A program made the translations under genes and the position numbers. Positions 1-7,361 of a stretch of 11,459 nt of DNA are shown here, piece after piece. The stretch comes from Oscillospiraceae bacterium (lineage in GTDB: Bacteria; Bacillota; Clostridia; Oscillospirales; Oscillospiraceae), in assembly GCA_021199595.1 (NCBI GenBank), contig JAJQHT010000127.1, forward strand, positions 1 through 11,459, in the 5' to 3' direction. The notes beneath the pieces were generated by a model. That model had not been told where the DNA came from, did not search any database, and worked only from the letters and a program-made list of their open reading frames with translations. Positions within the stretch are counted from its first letter, which is position 1, and every line of letters starts with the position of its first letter.

Positions 1-2022
1 ATAGTGGCTCGGCTCCATGCTGTAGTTGGCGCGGCCCTGGGTTCTGCTCCGCAGATCCGTTGCATAGCCAAACATGGTGGACAGAGGAACATTGGCCTCG
101 ATAATCACGACGCCGTTGCGGAACTCCTGACCCGCGATCTGGCCGCGGCGGGAGTTTACATCGCCAATAACGTCGCCCATGTATTCCTCCGGAGTGGTGA
201 TGACCACCTTCATGATAGGCTCCAGCAGGGTGGCCCCGGCTTTGGCGCAGGCTTCTTTAAATGCCATGCTGCCGCAAATCTTAAAGGCCATTTCAGAGGA
301 GTCAACCTCATGGAACTGGCCGTCCAGAACGGTGGCCTTCACGTCCACCATGGGATAGCCTGCCACAACGCCACCGGCCATAGCCCCCTGGATGCCCGCA
401 TCCACGGCGGGGATATACTCCTTGGGGATTGCGCCGCCGGTGACGGCATTGATAAACTCGTAGCCCTTGCCGCTTTCGTTCGGCTCGATCATCAGCTTGA
501 CCTGAGCAAACTGGCCCTTGCCGCCGGTCTGACGGCTGTAACGCACGTCCACCGTAGCAGGCTTTGTGATGGTCTCCTTATAGGAAACCTGGGGCTTGCC
601 CACATTGGCCTCTACCCGGAACTCCCGGAGCAGACGGTCAACGATGATCTCCAGATGCAGCTCGCCCATACCGGCGATAATGGTCTGGCCCGTCTCCTCA
701 TCGGTGTATGCCTTAAAGGTGGGGTCTTCCTCCGCCAGCTTCGCCAGGGCGATGGTCATTTTTTCCTCGCCAGCCTTGGTCTTCGGCTCGATTGCCACGC
801 GGATAACAGGCTCGGGAAACTCCATGGATTCCAGAACGATTTGATCCTTCTCGTCGCAGAGGGTGTCGCCGGTGGTGGTGTTTTTCAGGCCCACCAGGGC
901 GATGATGTCGCCGGAATAGATGGTATCCAGATCCTGCCGGTGGTTTGCGTGCATCAGCACCACACGGGCCAGGCGCTCCCGCTTGCCCTTGGTGGAGTTC
1001 ATGACCGTGGAACCGGCCGTGGCCGTGCCGGAATAGACACGGGCAAAGGTCAACTTGCCCACATAGGGGTCGGTCATAATCTTGAACGCCAGGGCGGAAA
1101 ACGGCGCGTCGTCAGACGGCTCGCGATGAATCTCCTCATCCGTCTTGGGATTGGTGCCCTTTACCGGGGGCACGTCCAGCGGCGAGGGGAGATAATCCAC
1201 AATAGCGTCTAGCAGCTTCTGCACGCCCTTGTTCCGATAGCTGGTACCGCAGGTGACGCACACCAGCTTGCCGCTGATGGTGCCTTCCCGCAGGGCGGCG
1301 CGGATCATATCGGAGGGGACTTCCTCTCCCTCCAGGTACAGCATGGCTATGTCGTCGGAGAAATCCGAGGCCGCGTCGATGAGCTTTTCCCGGTACTGCT
1401 GGGCAAGCTCCATCATGTCCTCGGGGATGTCCTCCACCTTCATATCCTTGCCAAGGTCGTCATAATATACGTCCGCCTTCATCTCCACCAGGTCGATGAT
1501 ACCGCGGAAATCAGCCTCACGTCCAATAGGGATTTGGATTGGCACGGCGTTGCACTTCAGACGTTCGTGAACCATGTCCAGCACGTTATAGAAGTCAGCG
1601 CCCGTGATGTCCATTTTGTTGACGTATATCAGACGGGGTACGTTGTAGTTATCGGCCTGACGCCAGACGGTCTCCGTCTGTGGCTCGACGCCGCCCTTGG
1701 CGCACAGGACGGTAACAGATCCGTCCAGCACACGCAGGGAGCGCTCCACCTCCACGGTGAAGTCCACGTGGCCCGGTGTGTCGATGATATTGATGCGATG
1801 ATCCCGCCAATGGCAGGTGGTGGCGGCGCTGGGGATGGTGATACCTCTCTCCTGCTCCTGCTCCATCCAGTCCATAGTGGCGTTGCCCTCATGCACCTCG
1901 CCAAGCTTATAGTTGACGCCGGTGTAGAACAAAATACGCTCTGTGGTCGTGGTCTTGCCCGCATCAATGTGGGCCATTATGCCGATATTTCTTGTTTTTT
2001 CGAGAGGGTATTCTCTTGCCAT
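1..2022 (-). CDS. fusA: Translation elongation factor G, C-terminus cut by window edge
   Basis: EF-G is the ribosomal GTPase that drives tRNA-mRNA translocation and, with RRF, ribosome recycling. 674 residues are visible, and the family is usually about 690-700, so only the last roughly 20 residues lie beyond the left edge. Seen in the translation: P-loop AHIDAGKTT at residues 17-25, switch I RGITI at 59-63 with the Mg-binding Thr62, DTPGH at 81-85 with the catalytic His85, NKMD at 135-138 and the G5-type CGTS at 258-261. Domains II-V follow without interruption. Position 64 is Pro, where Thr is the residue I expect; I do not know how common this is. The ATG at 2022 gives the canonical N-terminus ([15 protein letters not shown]). 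The gene starts 25 nt after the rpsG stop with only a modest Shine-Dalgarno (TTGGAG), which suggests coupled translation within the str operon. Confidence 0.98.
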   Translation of the reverse strand, partial: MAREYPLEKTRNIGIMAHIDAGKTTTTERILFYTGVNYKLGEVHEGNATMDWMEQEQERGITIPSAATTCHWRDHRINIIDTPGHVDFTVEVERSLRVLDGSVTVLCAKGGVEPQTETVWRQADNYNVPRLIYVNKMDITGADFYNVLDMVHERLKCNAVPIQIPIGREADFRGIIDLVEMKADVYYDDLGKDMKVEDIPEDMMELAQQYREKLIDAASDFSDDIAMLYLEGEEVPSDMIRAALREGTISGKLVCVTCGTSYRNKGVQKLLDAIVDYLPSPLDVPPVKGTNPKTDEEIHREPSDDAPFSALAFKIMTDPYVGKLTFARVYSGTATAGSTVMNSTKGKRERLARVVLMHANHRQDLDTIYSGDIIALVGLKNTTTGDTLCDEKDQIVLESMEFPEPVIRVAIEPKTKAGEEKMTIALAKLAEEDPTFKAYTDEETGQTIIAGMGELHLEIIVDRLLREFRVEANVGKPQVSYKETITKPATVDVRYSRQTGGKGQFAQVKLMIEPNESGKGYEFINAVTGGAIPKEYIPAVDAGIQGAMAGGVVAGYPMVDVKATVLDGQFHEVDSSEMAFKICGSMAFKEACAKAGATLLEPIMKVVITTPEEYMGDVIGDVNSRRGQIAGQEFRNGVVIIEANVPLSTMFGYATDLRSRTQGRANYSMEPSHY

Positions 2023-2047
2023 CTCAGTCTCCAACCCTTTTTAGAAA

Positions 2048-2518
2048 TCAATAACGGAAATGCGCGAACGCCTTGTTGGACTCGGCCATCTTGTGCGTGT
2101 CCTCGCGCTTTTTCACCGCCGCGCCTGTGTTGTTGCAGGCGTCCATGATCTCCCCCGCAAGGCGCTCCTTCATTGTCTTTTCGCCGCGCTTGCGAGCATA
2201 GCTGACCAGCCAGCGCAGACCAAGGGTCTGACGGCGGGCAGGCCGCACCTCGATAGGCACCTGATAGGTCGCGCCGCCCACACGGCGGGCCTTGACCTCC
2301 AGGCTGGGCATGATGTTGTTGAGAGCCTCTGTAAAGGCCTCCAGCGGGTCCTTGCCGGTCTTCTCCTTGACGATGTCAAAGGCAGAATACACAATCTTCT
2401 GGGCCACGCCCTTCTTGCCGTCCACCATGATCTGGTTGACGAGCTTCGTCACCAGAACGGAATGGTAAATAGGATCCGGCAAGATCTCTCTTTTGGGAAC
2501 ATTACCTCTTCTGGGCAC
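2048..2518 (-). CDS. rpsG: 30S ribosomal protein S7 (GTG start)
   Basis: S7 is a primary 16S rRNA-binding protein that nucleates assembly of the 30S head and lines the E/P-site exit region. The product is 156 residues, the usual bacterial length. It starts with the family's typical N-terminus ([20 protein letters not shown]), runs through the conserved [14 protein letters not shown] segment (about residues 80-93) and ends HFRY. The start codon is GTG at 2516-2518, supported by a strong ribosome binding site and the canonical N-terminus; no better ATG exists. The stop is TGA, so TGA is read as stop in this genome. It is the second gene of the str operon, 132 nt after rpsL and 25 nt before fusA. 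In E. coli, S7 represses its own operon by binding the S12-S7 spacer. Whether that occurs here is unknown, but the spacer is structured. Confidence 0.98.
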   Translation of the reverse strand: MPRRGNVPKREILPDPIYHSVLVTKLVNQIMVDGKKGVAQKIVYSAFDIVKEKTGKDPLEAFTEALNNIMPSLEVKARRVGGATYQVPIEVRPARRQTLGLRWLVSYARKRGEKTMKERLAGEIMDACNNTGAAVKKREDTHKMAESNKAFAHFRY

Positions 2519-2525
2519 TTAATCT

Positions 2526-2534
2526 TCCCTCCTT
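2526..2534 (-). promoter_or_regulatory. Strong Shine-Dalgarno of rpsG, fixes the GTG start
   Basis: The minus strand reads AAGGAGGGA, a near-perfect complement to the 16S rRNA 3' end, 7 nt before the GTG at 2518. The strong site probably compensates for the weaker GTG start codon. Confidence 0.85.
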
Positions 2535-2558
2535 CATAAAAAATGAATTCACCGGTAC

Positions 2559-2575
2559 TCGAAAGTGTCTTTCGA
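2559..2575 (-). other. Hairpin in rpsL-rpsG spacer, rpsG-proximal
   Basis: A perfect 7-bp stem (TCGAAAG at 2559-2565 pairing with CTTTCGA at 2569-2575) with a 3-nt loop lies about 25 nt upstream of the rpsG Shine-Dalgarno. It has no U-tract, so it is not a standard terminator. It may be an mRNA structure involved in processing or S7 binding; this is inference. Confidence 0.5.
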
Positions 2576-2618
2576 CTTCCGTTTGCGCCCTGGCGTTCCC
2601 ATATATGGTATATAGAAA

Positions 2619-2637
2619 CCAACAGGGCTGCTGTTGG
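2619..2637 (-). other. Hairpin just downstream of the rpsL stop
   Basis: On the minus strand CCAACAG pairs perfectly with CTGTTGG around a 5-nt loop, 13 nt past the rpsL stop codon. It is followed by only a short, broken U-run (TTTCTAT), so it could be a weak attenuator between rpsL and rpsG or an RNA-processing or stability element. The stem is seen; the function is inferred. Confidence 0.5.
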
Positions 2638-2650
2638 GTATTCGCTGGAA

Positions 2651-3064
2651 TTATTTCTTCGGGCGCTTTGCGCCGTACTTGGAGCGGCCTTGACGGCGGC
2701 CATCAACACCCTGGGTGTCCAGAGTGCCTCGGATGATGTGATAACGAACGCCAGGAAGGTCCTTGACACGTCCGCCGCGAATCATCACGACGCTGTGCTC
2801 CTGGAGGTTGTGGCCGATGCCGGGGATATAGGCCGTCACCTCATAGCCGTTGGTCAGACGGACACGGGCGATCTTCCGCAGAGCGGAGTTCGGCTTCTTC
2901 GGCGTAGAGGTACGCACAGCCGTGCAAACGCCGCGCTTCTGGGGGCTGGACAGGTCGGTCTCCTGGTTTTTCAGGGTATTCAGGCCCTTCTGCATAGCAG
3001 GAGAAGTGGACTTGTAGGTCACCTTCTTGCGTCCCTTGCGAACCAACTGGTTAAATGTGGGCAT
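2651..3064 (-). CDS. rpsL: 30S ribosomal protein S12
   Basis: S12 sits at the decoding centre and contributes to tRNA selection fidelity. The product is 137 residues, the length typical of Gram-positive S12 (about 138 in Bacillus). All landmarks are present: N-terminus [24 protein letters not shown] (39-48), [11 protein letters not shown] (54-64) and [13 protein letters not shown] (97-109). The lysines that mutate in streptomycin-resistant strains (around K56/K57 and K101) are the wild-type residues, so no S12-based streptomycin resistance is expected. Asp102 is the position that RimO methylthiolates in other bacteria. The ATG at 3064 follows an AGAAAGGAGA ribosome binding site (3071-3080) with 6-7 nt spacing. 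It is the first gene of the str operon, with its own promoter. Confidence 0.98.
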   Translation of the reverse strand: MPTFNQLVRKGRKKVTYKSTSPAMQKGLNTLKNQETDLSSPQKRGVCTAVRTSTPKKPNSALRKIARVRLTNGYEVTAYIPGIGHNLQEHSVVMIRGGRVKDLPGVRYHIIRGTLDTQGVDGRRQGRSKYGAKRPKK

Positions 3065-3110
3065 ATTTTTTCTCCTTTCTTCAAAGATTTGCGCTCTCGC
3101 ACAAAATAGA

Positions 3111-3139
3111 ATTTTATCACCCCCCTCCTATTGTGTCAA
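3111..3139 (-). promoter_or_regulatory. Sigma-A-type promoter of the str operon
   Basis: On the minus strand a perfect -35 TTGACA (3134-3139) is separated by exactly 17 nt from a -10 TAAAAT (3111-3116). Directly upstream of the -35 (about 3140-3165) lies an A/T-rich tract resembling an UP element, as expected for a ribosomal protein promoter. The predicted start is near 3104, giving a leader of about 40 nt before rpsL that contains a small TGCG/CGCA stem (3090-3101). The spacer contains an unusual run of six G residues. Confidence 0.85.
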
Positions 3140-3204
3140 GAAAAAATATTGTAAAATGTTAGGATGTTTTTTATACAAAATCCCATCCCTGCCCTACAGG
3201 CGAG

Positions 3205-3237
3205 AAGACGCCTCCCGCACTGAGCGGAAGGCGTCTT
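3205..3237. terminator. Hairpin between the secreted-protein gene and the str operon
   Basis: AAGACGCCT (3205-3213) pairs with AGGCGTCTT (3229-3237), and an inner CCGC/GCGG stem surrounds an ACTGA loop, so the hairpin has about 13 bp and one mismatch. It starts about 45 nt past the stop of the secreted-protein gene and lies before the rpsL promoter, so it should end that minus-strand transcript. On the minus strand the tail is only CTTCTCG, whereas the better T-run (TTTT) faces the plus strand, where no gene is present. Termination for the upstream gene is likely but may be inefficient. Confidence 0.65.
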
Positions 3238-3281
3238 TTCATAGGCGGGGGCGGTCATCCGGCCCCCTGCTGCAATGTTAT

Positions 3282-6200
3282 TTACAGCGCGAAGTCGCCG
3301 GTATAGGGCAGGTTCTCGTAGGTCATGGTGCTGCCGTTGGCGAAGGTGTAGGTCACATTCACGGTTCCGTCGCCGTTGTCGGCCAGAGCGGTGATGTAAT
3401 CGGTGTTATACAGCTCGTCGCTGTCGTCAAGGCCGGTGTAGACATACTCGCCGTCCTCCACGAAGATGACGTTGCCGGTGGCATAGAACTTATCGGTGAC
3501 GCCCACCATGCCGAAGGAGCAGGTAACGGTGTCGGTGCAGTCCATGCGAACGGTGATGGTCTGGTCGATGTCCAGATACAGGGTGGAATTGTTCTCGAAG
3601 GTCAGCTCATCGTCGTTCCAGCCACGGACGGAGGAGTAGCAGTCGCCGGCCACAGCCACGGTGAAGGCAGTGGGGAACTCGCTTTCCGCGTCTACCTCAA
3701 CATAGAGGCTGGCGGAGGTCCAGGTGCTGGTGCCGCCCACGGTGAACAGGGTGGTGTCGGCGTCGCCGCTCCAGACGATAGTGGAATCTACCACATGGAA
3801 GTATCCGCGGCCGCCGCGGCTAGCCGTGGCGATGGTGCCGCTTGTGTTCAGCAGGCTGGTGTTCACAAGAACCACCTCACCCACGTCGGAGCTCATGGAG
3901 GTCTTGTTGCCGAAGTTCCAGCTGCCGCCGGTCTCCACCGTGGTGTTGGTCAGGATGGCCTGGCTGTTGCCGTTGACCTCCCAGCCGGAGAGCTTGGTGA
4001 CAAAGGTGTTCACGAAGTAAGCGGAGCAGGTCTCGTCCAGGACGGCGGCGCCGCTGTTTTCAATGCAGATGGTGTTGTTGAAGATAACAGTGCCGGAGCT
4101 TGCGTCGGAGTTGAAGATACGGCCGCTGTTCATAATGGTGTCGTTATCCAGCACCAGGATGCCGTTATAGAAGATGCTGAAGGGGTGGCCGCTGGCGTTG
4201 CGCAGGGTGGTGCCGTGGATAACAGTGGTGGAGGCGCTGCCGGCATAGATGGAGCCAGCCGCCGTGGAGCCGGTGCCAATCAGGAAGATCTGGCCGTCGT
4301 CGTTGGAAACAGTGACAGAGGTGCCGCCGTCCGTGACCTGGAGGCCGTCGCCGCCGCCGAAGAAGCGGTGGGAGTCGTCGCCGATGTCATCGCCGGTACC
4401 GGAGGCCTGGGCCAGAACAGTCGTGTTTTTTAGCTCAGCCTGTACGCCGTCGCGAATCCAGAGGCCGGAGCAGTAGAAGGAGCCAACGTCCGCCAGGTTC
4501 CAGCTCGTGCCGGTGGCGAAGCTGTCATAACCGTCCACACCCTCCAGAAGCAGGGTGCCGTCTTCCTCCAGCGTGTAGGAGAACGCCAGGGAGACGTACT
4601 CCTTTTCGCCCTCATACTCATCCATGGAGTAACCGGCCTGATAATAGATGGTGCCGGAGGTCTCGCCGGTGTCCGCCTCGTCCAGGATAACGGTGTTGTC
4701 CAGGATGATTACATAGTCGCCCACATAGAAGAAGGTGCAGCCTTCCCACTCCTCCTCGTCCACGGTGGCGGCGTCGCTGATGGTGACGGCGGCCATGGTG
4801 GTCAGGCCATAGTGGTTGGTCTCAGCGGTGTATTCCTCGATGCCCTGGCGTTCATAATAGGTGGCGGTGTCCAGATAGGTGTCCAGAGCCAGGTCACCGT
4901 ACTTGGTGGTGTTATAGAGATAGGTGTCCTCAGTGTCGTCGTCAGGAACTTCCTTGGCGGCGTCAGAGGTACCCTTCAGGGCGTAGAACACCACAACGGC
5001 GTCCCACTTGGTAACGGTCTCGTCGATAACGCTGTCAAGATCCACGTCAAGGCCAAAGTAGTCGATGACGGCCTGGGCGTTGGCCTCACGGCTGTCGCCA
5101 GCGGCCTCAGCCAGGGCCTCCGCAGCGGCGTCGCCAGCCTCGTTCAGGGCGGACTGACCGCCGGTGATGGCGTTATAGATCATGTTCAGGAAGTCGCCCC
5201 AGTTGATCGCGCTGTCAATCTCATAGGCGAGCTGCCCTTCCACACCAAGCTCGGTGCGGTATTTATACATACCTACCTCGTCGGTGTTGGAGCCGTCCGG
5301 GTCAACGATGCTGTCATACTTGAACAGGCCGCCGGAGCGGAGGGCCGGGTTCAGCGCCTGGAACCAGGTGCAGTAATAGTGGCCCCAGAAGAAGTCGTTA
5401 AAGTCCTCGAACAGCTTGTTCATGTTGTCGGAGAAGATACCGGTGATGTTGTCCCCGGCGGCAACTTCATAGGTGGTGTTGTTCATCCAGTAATAGCGGA
5501 ACAGCCAATAGCAGGCCTCCACACGGAGGTAGCCATCGCCCACGTCCACGGTGTCCGTGTCGTCCGTGGGGTTCACGTTCACCTGGCGGTCGGTCAGGAA
5601 CTCCTCCCAGGTGTCGCCGCCGGTGGTGGCGCCGTTATTCAGATACCAGTCCACCGCCGCATACAGCAGGTCATAGTCATAGCCGGTGGTCTCAGCGGCC
5701 TCGGCGATCTCGTCCGCAAAGTCCTCCGCGCTGAACAGGTCGATAGCGCCGCCGATGATGGCATCCGCCGTACCCTCTTCATAATACACAGCGCCGGGGG
5801 TGTACTCGTCCGCGTCATAGCGCAGGGTGTAGCCGTTGTAGTCCGTGGTGGCGTTGAGATAAATCTCGTTGGCCGCGTAGCTGACCACATAGACGGGTAC
5901 AGCGGTGAACTCGGTCTCGCCGTCGTCGAACAGAACGTAGGCATAGAACTCGTCCTCCGGGGCCTCATCGAAGGTCAGGGTCAGGGTCTCGCCGTCAAAG
6001 CTGGCGGCAACGCCCTCGGCCTCCTCCTCACAGGAGGAATCGGTGTAAAGGGCCACTGTCTCCTCGCCGGTGAAGGCCAGGACAGTGAAGGCGTCCTCCT
6101 GGGAAGCGTCGGTGGTGTTGTAGTAGCCATACAGGGTGTAGGTAGCCACTACCGCATCGGCGCTCTCCATCTCGTAAACGCCGGTGGCGTATACAGGACG

Positions 6201-6380
6201 GTTTTCATAGTCCCCGCTGGAGGACTCGCCGGAGGCTTCCCCGGAAGCGCTGGAGCTTTCCCCGGAAGCAGTGGTGTCCGCAGTCTCCTCAGAGGCTTCG
6301 CCAGAGGCGAACGCACCCACGGACATACTCAGCGCCAGGCACAGGGCCAGCAGCAAGCTTAGGATTCGTTTGTGTTTCAT
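3282..6380 (-). CDS. Large acidic secreted protein with a predicted parallel beta-helix
   Basis: Exported protein of 1032 residues whose function I do not recognise. Residues 1-25 form a clear Sec signal peptide: basic start MKHKR, hydrophobic core, and a likely cut after AFA (23-25). Cys14 lies in the core without a lipobox. Residues 26-58 are a low-complexity Ser/Gly/Glu linker with repeated ASGE units. A mixed, aromatic- and Asp/Glu-rich region follows to about residue 630. Residues of about 640-900 are short repeating beta-strand/turn units rich in Asn, Thr, Ser and Gly (LKNTTVLAQ, GTTLRNASG, TVIFNNTICIENS, ILTNTTVETGG), the pattern of right-handed beta-helix (pectate-lyase-like) proteins. 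A beta-rich tail of about 130 residues ends without an LPXTG motif, SLH repeats, dockerin or transmembrane anchor, so attachment is unclear. Lys and Arg are scarce. AAGGAG (6386-6391) precedes the ATG by 5 nt. It could be a glycan-binding or degrading protein, or an adhesin; no catalytic site was identified. Confidence 0.9.
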   Translation of the reverse strand: MKHKRILSLLLALCLALSMSVGAFASGEASEETADTTASGESSSASGEASGESSSGDYENRPVYATGVYEMESADAVVATYTLYGYYNTTDASQEDAFTVLAFTGEETVALYTDSSCEEEAEGVAASFDGETLTLTFDEAPEDEFYAYVLFDDGETEFTAVPVYVVSYAANEIYLNATTDYNGYTLRYDADEYTPGAVYYEEGTADAIIGGAIDLFSAEDFADEIAEAAETTGYDYDLLYAAVDWYLNNGATTGGDTWEEFLTDRQVNVNPTDDTDTVDVGDGYLRVEACYWLFRYYWMNNTTYEVAAGDNITGIFSDNMNKLFEDFNDFFWGHYYCTWFQALNPALRSGGLFKYDSIVDPDGSNTDEVGMYKYRTELGVEGQLAYEIDSAINWGDFLNMIYNAITGGQSALNEAGDAAAEALAEAAGDSREANAQAVIDYFGLDVDLDSVIDETVTKWDAVVVFYALKGTSDAAKEVPDDDTEDTYLYNTTKYGDLALDTYLDTATYYERQGIEEYTAETNHYGLTTMAAVTISDAATVDEEEWEGCTFFYVGDYVIILDNTVILDEADTGETSGTIYYQAGYSMDEYEGEKEYVSLAFSYTLEEDGTLLLEGVDGYDSFATGTSWNLADVGSFYCSGLWIRDGVQAELKNTTVLAQASGTGDDIGDDSHRFFGGGDGLQVTDGGTSVTVSNDDGQIFLIGTGSTAAGSIYAGSASTTVIHGTTLRNASGHPFSIFYNGILVLDNDTIMNSGRIFNSDASSGTVIFNNTICIENSGAAVLDETCSAYFVNTFVTKLSGWEVNGNSQAILTNTTVETGGSWNFGNKTSMSSDVGEVVLVNTSLLNTSGTIATASRGGRGYFHVVDSTIVWSGDADTTLFTVGGTSTWTSASLYVEVDAESEFPTAFTVAVAGDCYSSVRGWNDDELTFENNSTLYLDIDQTITVRMDCTDTVTCSFGMVGVTDKFYATGNVIFVEDGEYVYTGLDDSDELYNTDYITALADNGDGTVNVTYTFANGSTMTYENLPYTGDFAL

Positions 6381-6423
6381 ACATTCTCCTTTCCAGAATA
6401 TCAGTTAAACATCTGACCTTTTT

Positions 6424-6429
6424 ATTATA
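6424..6429 (-). promoter_or_regulatory. Candidate -10 element for the secreted-protein gene
   Basis: The minus strand shows a consensus TATAAT, 43 nt upstream of the ATG and within an AT-rich stretch (6381-6560). No good TTGACA-like -35 sits 16-18 nt further upstream, so the promoter may depend on an activator or this may be a chance match. Nothing else coding is visible in 6381-6595. Confidence 0.35.
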
Positions 6430-6567
6430 CAATAAAACCCGTTGTTATGGGTGACACTTTTAAAACAAAAAATAACAAATATTAAAGAAACGAAACATTT
6501 TAACGAGCTTTGCATATATCCTGTTTATCAGATTAATGAGGAAATGAATAACAATGCCCCTTACCCG

Positions 6568-6592
6568 GCCGCCTCGGGGACAGTGAGACGGC
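6568..6592 (-). terminator. Possible weak terminator after the pseudouridine synthase gene
   Basis: An 8-bp stem with one G-U pair (GCCGTCTC with GAGGCGGC on the minus strand) and a 9-nt loop begins 3 nt past the TAA stop. No U-tract follows, so intrinsic termination is doubtful. It may only stabilise the mRNA 3' end. Confidence 0.3.
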
Positions 6593-6595
6593 GAA

Positions 6596-7264
6596 TTATG
6601 ACAGCTCTTCCAGCGCCGTCTCGAATTCATCCCACGGGCAGACCGATGGCGGCGTGCAGGCGAAGGACATCGGCTCGCCTGTCTCCGGATGGCGGAAGGA
6701 CAGCGTATGCGACCAGAGAGCGATGCCGCAGCTATCCTCCGTCCAGCCGTATTTGCGGTCGCCCACCAGCGGGAGGTCGCGGCTGGCAAATTGGCAGCGT
6801 ATTTGATTGGTTCGGCCCGTGTGGAGCCGGATGGAGACCAGCGCCAGTCCATCCCGCCGGGCAATCGTTTTATAGGACAGAGACGCGGGGCGCACGTCCT
6901 TTCCCTGTTCCGAGACAACATAGGTCTTGCGCTCCCGCGCGTCCCGGCGGAGCAAATCCTCCATGCGTCCCTCCCCCGCTGGGCTGCCGTGAACCACAGC
7001 CAGGTATTCCTTTTGGAATCCGCCGTCCTGCATTTGCTTTCCAAGCTCGGAGGCGGCCCTGACCGACCTCGCCAGCACCATCACGCCGCCTACCACTCTG
7101 TCCAGCCGGTGAACCGTTCTCACACAGCCGTCCGGCTGGCCCAGCGCGGCCCGCACCAGTTCCGGCACGCCGCCCGGTTCATCCGTGGACAGCACGCCCG
7201 CGGGCTTGACGCAGACGGCAATGCGCTTATCCGTATATAATAGCTGTATCGGCTCGTTTTCCAT
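6596..7264 (-). CDS. RluA-family RNA pseudouridine synthase
   Basis: Predicted to convert specific uridines in rRNA or tRNA to pseudouridine. The product is 222 residues from the ATG at 7264. Seen: the catalytic motif HRLDRVVGGVMVLAR with the nucleophile Asp55 (52-66), the motif KEYLAVVHG (85-93), HTGRTNQIR (148-156) and LVGDRKYG (166-173). The family usually has His where Asn154 stands in HTGRTHQIR. The VGG after HRLD matches a short Firmicutes subgroup rather than classic RluD. No N-terminal S4 domain is present, as expected for the RluA-type short form. The reading frame stays open upstream to 7390, but that would overlap the divergent rlmD start, and the N-terminus MENEPIQLLYTDKRIAVCVKP fits the family; GGGGAAAG lies about 8 nt upstream. 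The exact target base cannot be told from sequence. Confidence 0.92.
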   Translation of the reverse strand: MENEPIQLLYTDKRIAVCVKPAGVLSTDEPGGVPELVRAALGQPDGCVRTVHRLDRVVGGVMVLARSVRAASELGKQMQDGGFQKEYLAVVHGSPAGEGRMEDLLRRDARERKTYVVSEQGKDVRPASLSYKTIARRDGLALVSIRLHTGRTNQIRCQFASRDLPLVGDRKYGWTEDSCGIALWSHTLSFRHPETGEPMSFACTPPSVCPWDEFETALEELS

Positions 7265-7293
7265 TGGACTTTCCCCGAATTTCCTTATATAAT
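7264..7293 (+). promoter_or_regulatory. Candidate promoter of rlmD (plus strand)
   Basis: TTGGAC (7264-7269), an 18-nt spacer and a perfect TATAAT (7288-7293) point toward rlmD, with a predicted start near 7300. The -35 begins at the first base of the divergent gene's start codon. Confidence 0.6.
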
Positions 7294-7307
7294 AATGGTC
7301 AATAAAG

Positions 7308-7336
7308 ATTATACCACGCCCCAGCCAGCGGAGCAA
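7308..7336 (-). promoter_or_regulatory. Promoter of the pseudouridine synthase gene (minus strand)
   Basis: On the minus strand TTGCTC (7331-7336), a 17-nt spacer and a perfect TATAAT (7308-7313) preceded by the extended-10 dinucleotide TG. The predicted start is near 7301, giving a leader of about 37 nt. It faces the rlmD promoter head-on; see the findings. Confidence 0.7.
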
Positions 7337-7346
7337 CCGGCTGGGG
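7319..7346 (+). promoter_or_regulatory. Leader hairpin abutting the rlmD ribosome binding site
   Basis: CCCCAGCC (7319-7326) pairs perfectly with GGCTGGGG (7339-7346) around a 12-nt loop, ending one nucleotide before the rlmD Shine-Dalgarno (7348-7355). There is no following T-run, so it is not an intrinsic terminator for plus-strand transcripts. It may affect translation initiation or mRNA stability. The same DNA holds the -35 of the opposing promoter. Confidence 0.55.
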
Positions 7347-7361
7347 CGGAAGGAGTCTCCT

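Noticed and set aside
4..2148. Plus-strand ORFs of up to 402 codons opposite fusA
   Set aside because: They are antisense to an unmistakable EF-G with all G motifs. The long open frames are a by-product of GC-rich codon usage, and their translations have no recognisable motif.
2449..2769. 106-codon minus-strand ORF spanning the rpsL-rpsG spacer
   Set aside because: It overlaps the ends of both ribosomal protein genes in another frame and destroys the canonical S12 and S7 boundaries. It has no start signal of its own.
3027..4433. 468-codon plus-strand ORF
   Set aside because: It is antisense to the secreted-protein gene, with Gly/Ala/Val-rich monotone composition typical of a mirror frame and no ribosome binding site at its start.
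4812..6362. 516-codon plus-strand ORF opposite the N-terminal half of the secreted protein
   Set aside because: The minus frame has a signal peptide, a ribosome binding site and ordered domains. The plus frame is Val/Gly-rich noise that ends inside the signal-peptide region of the real gene.
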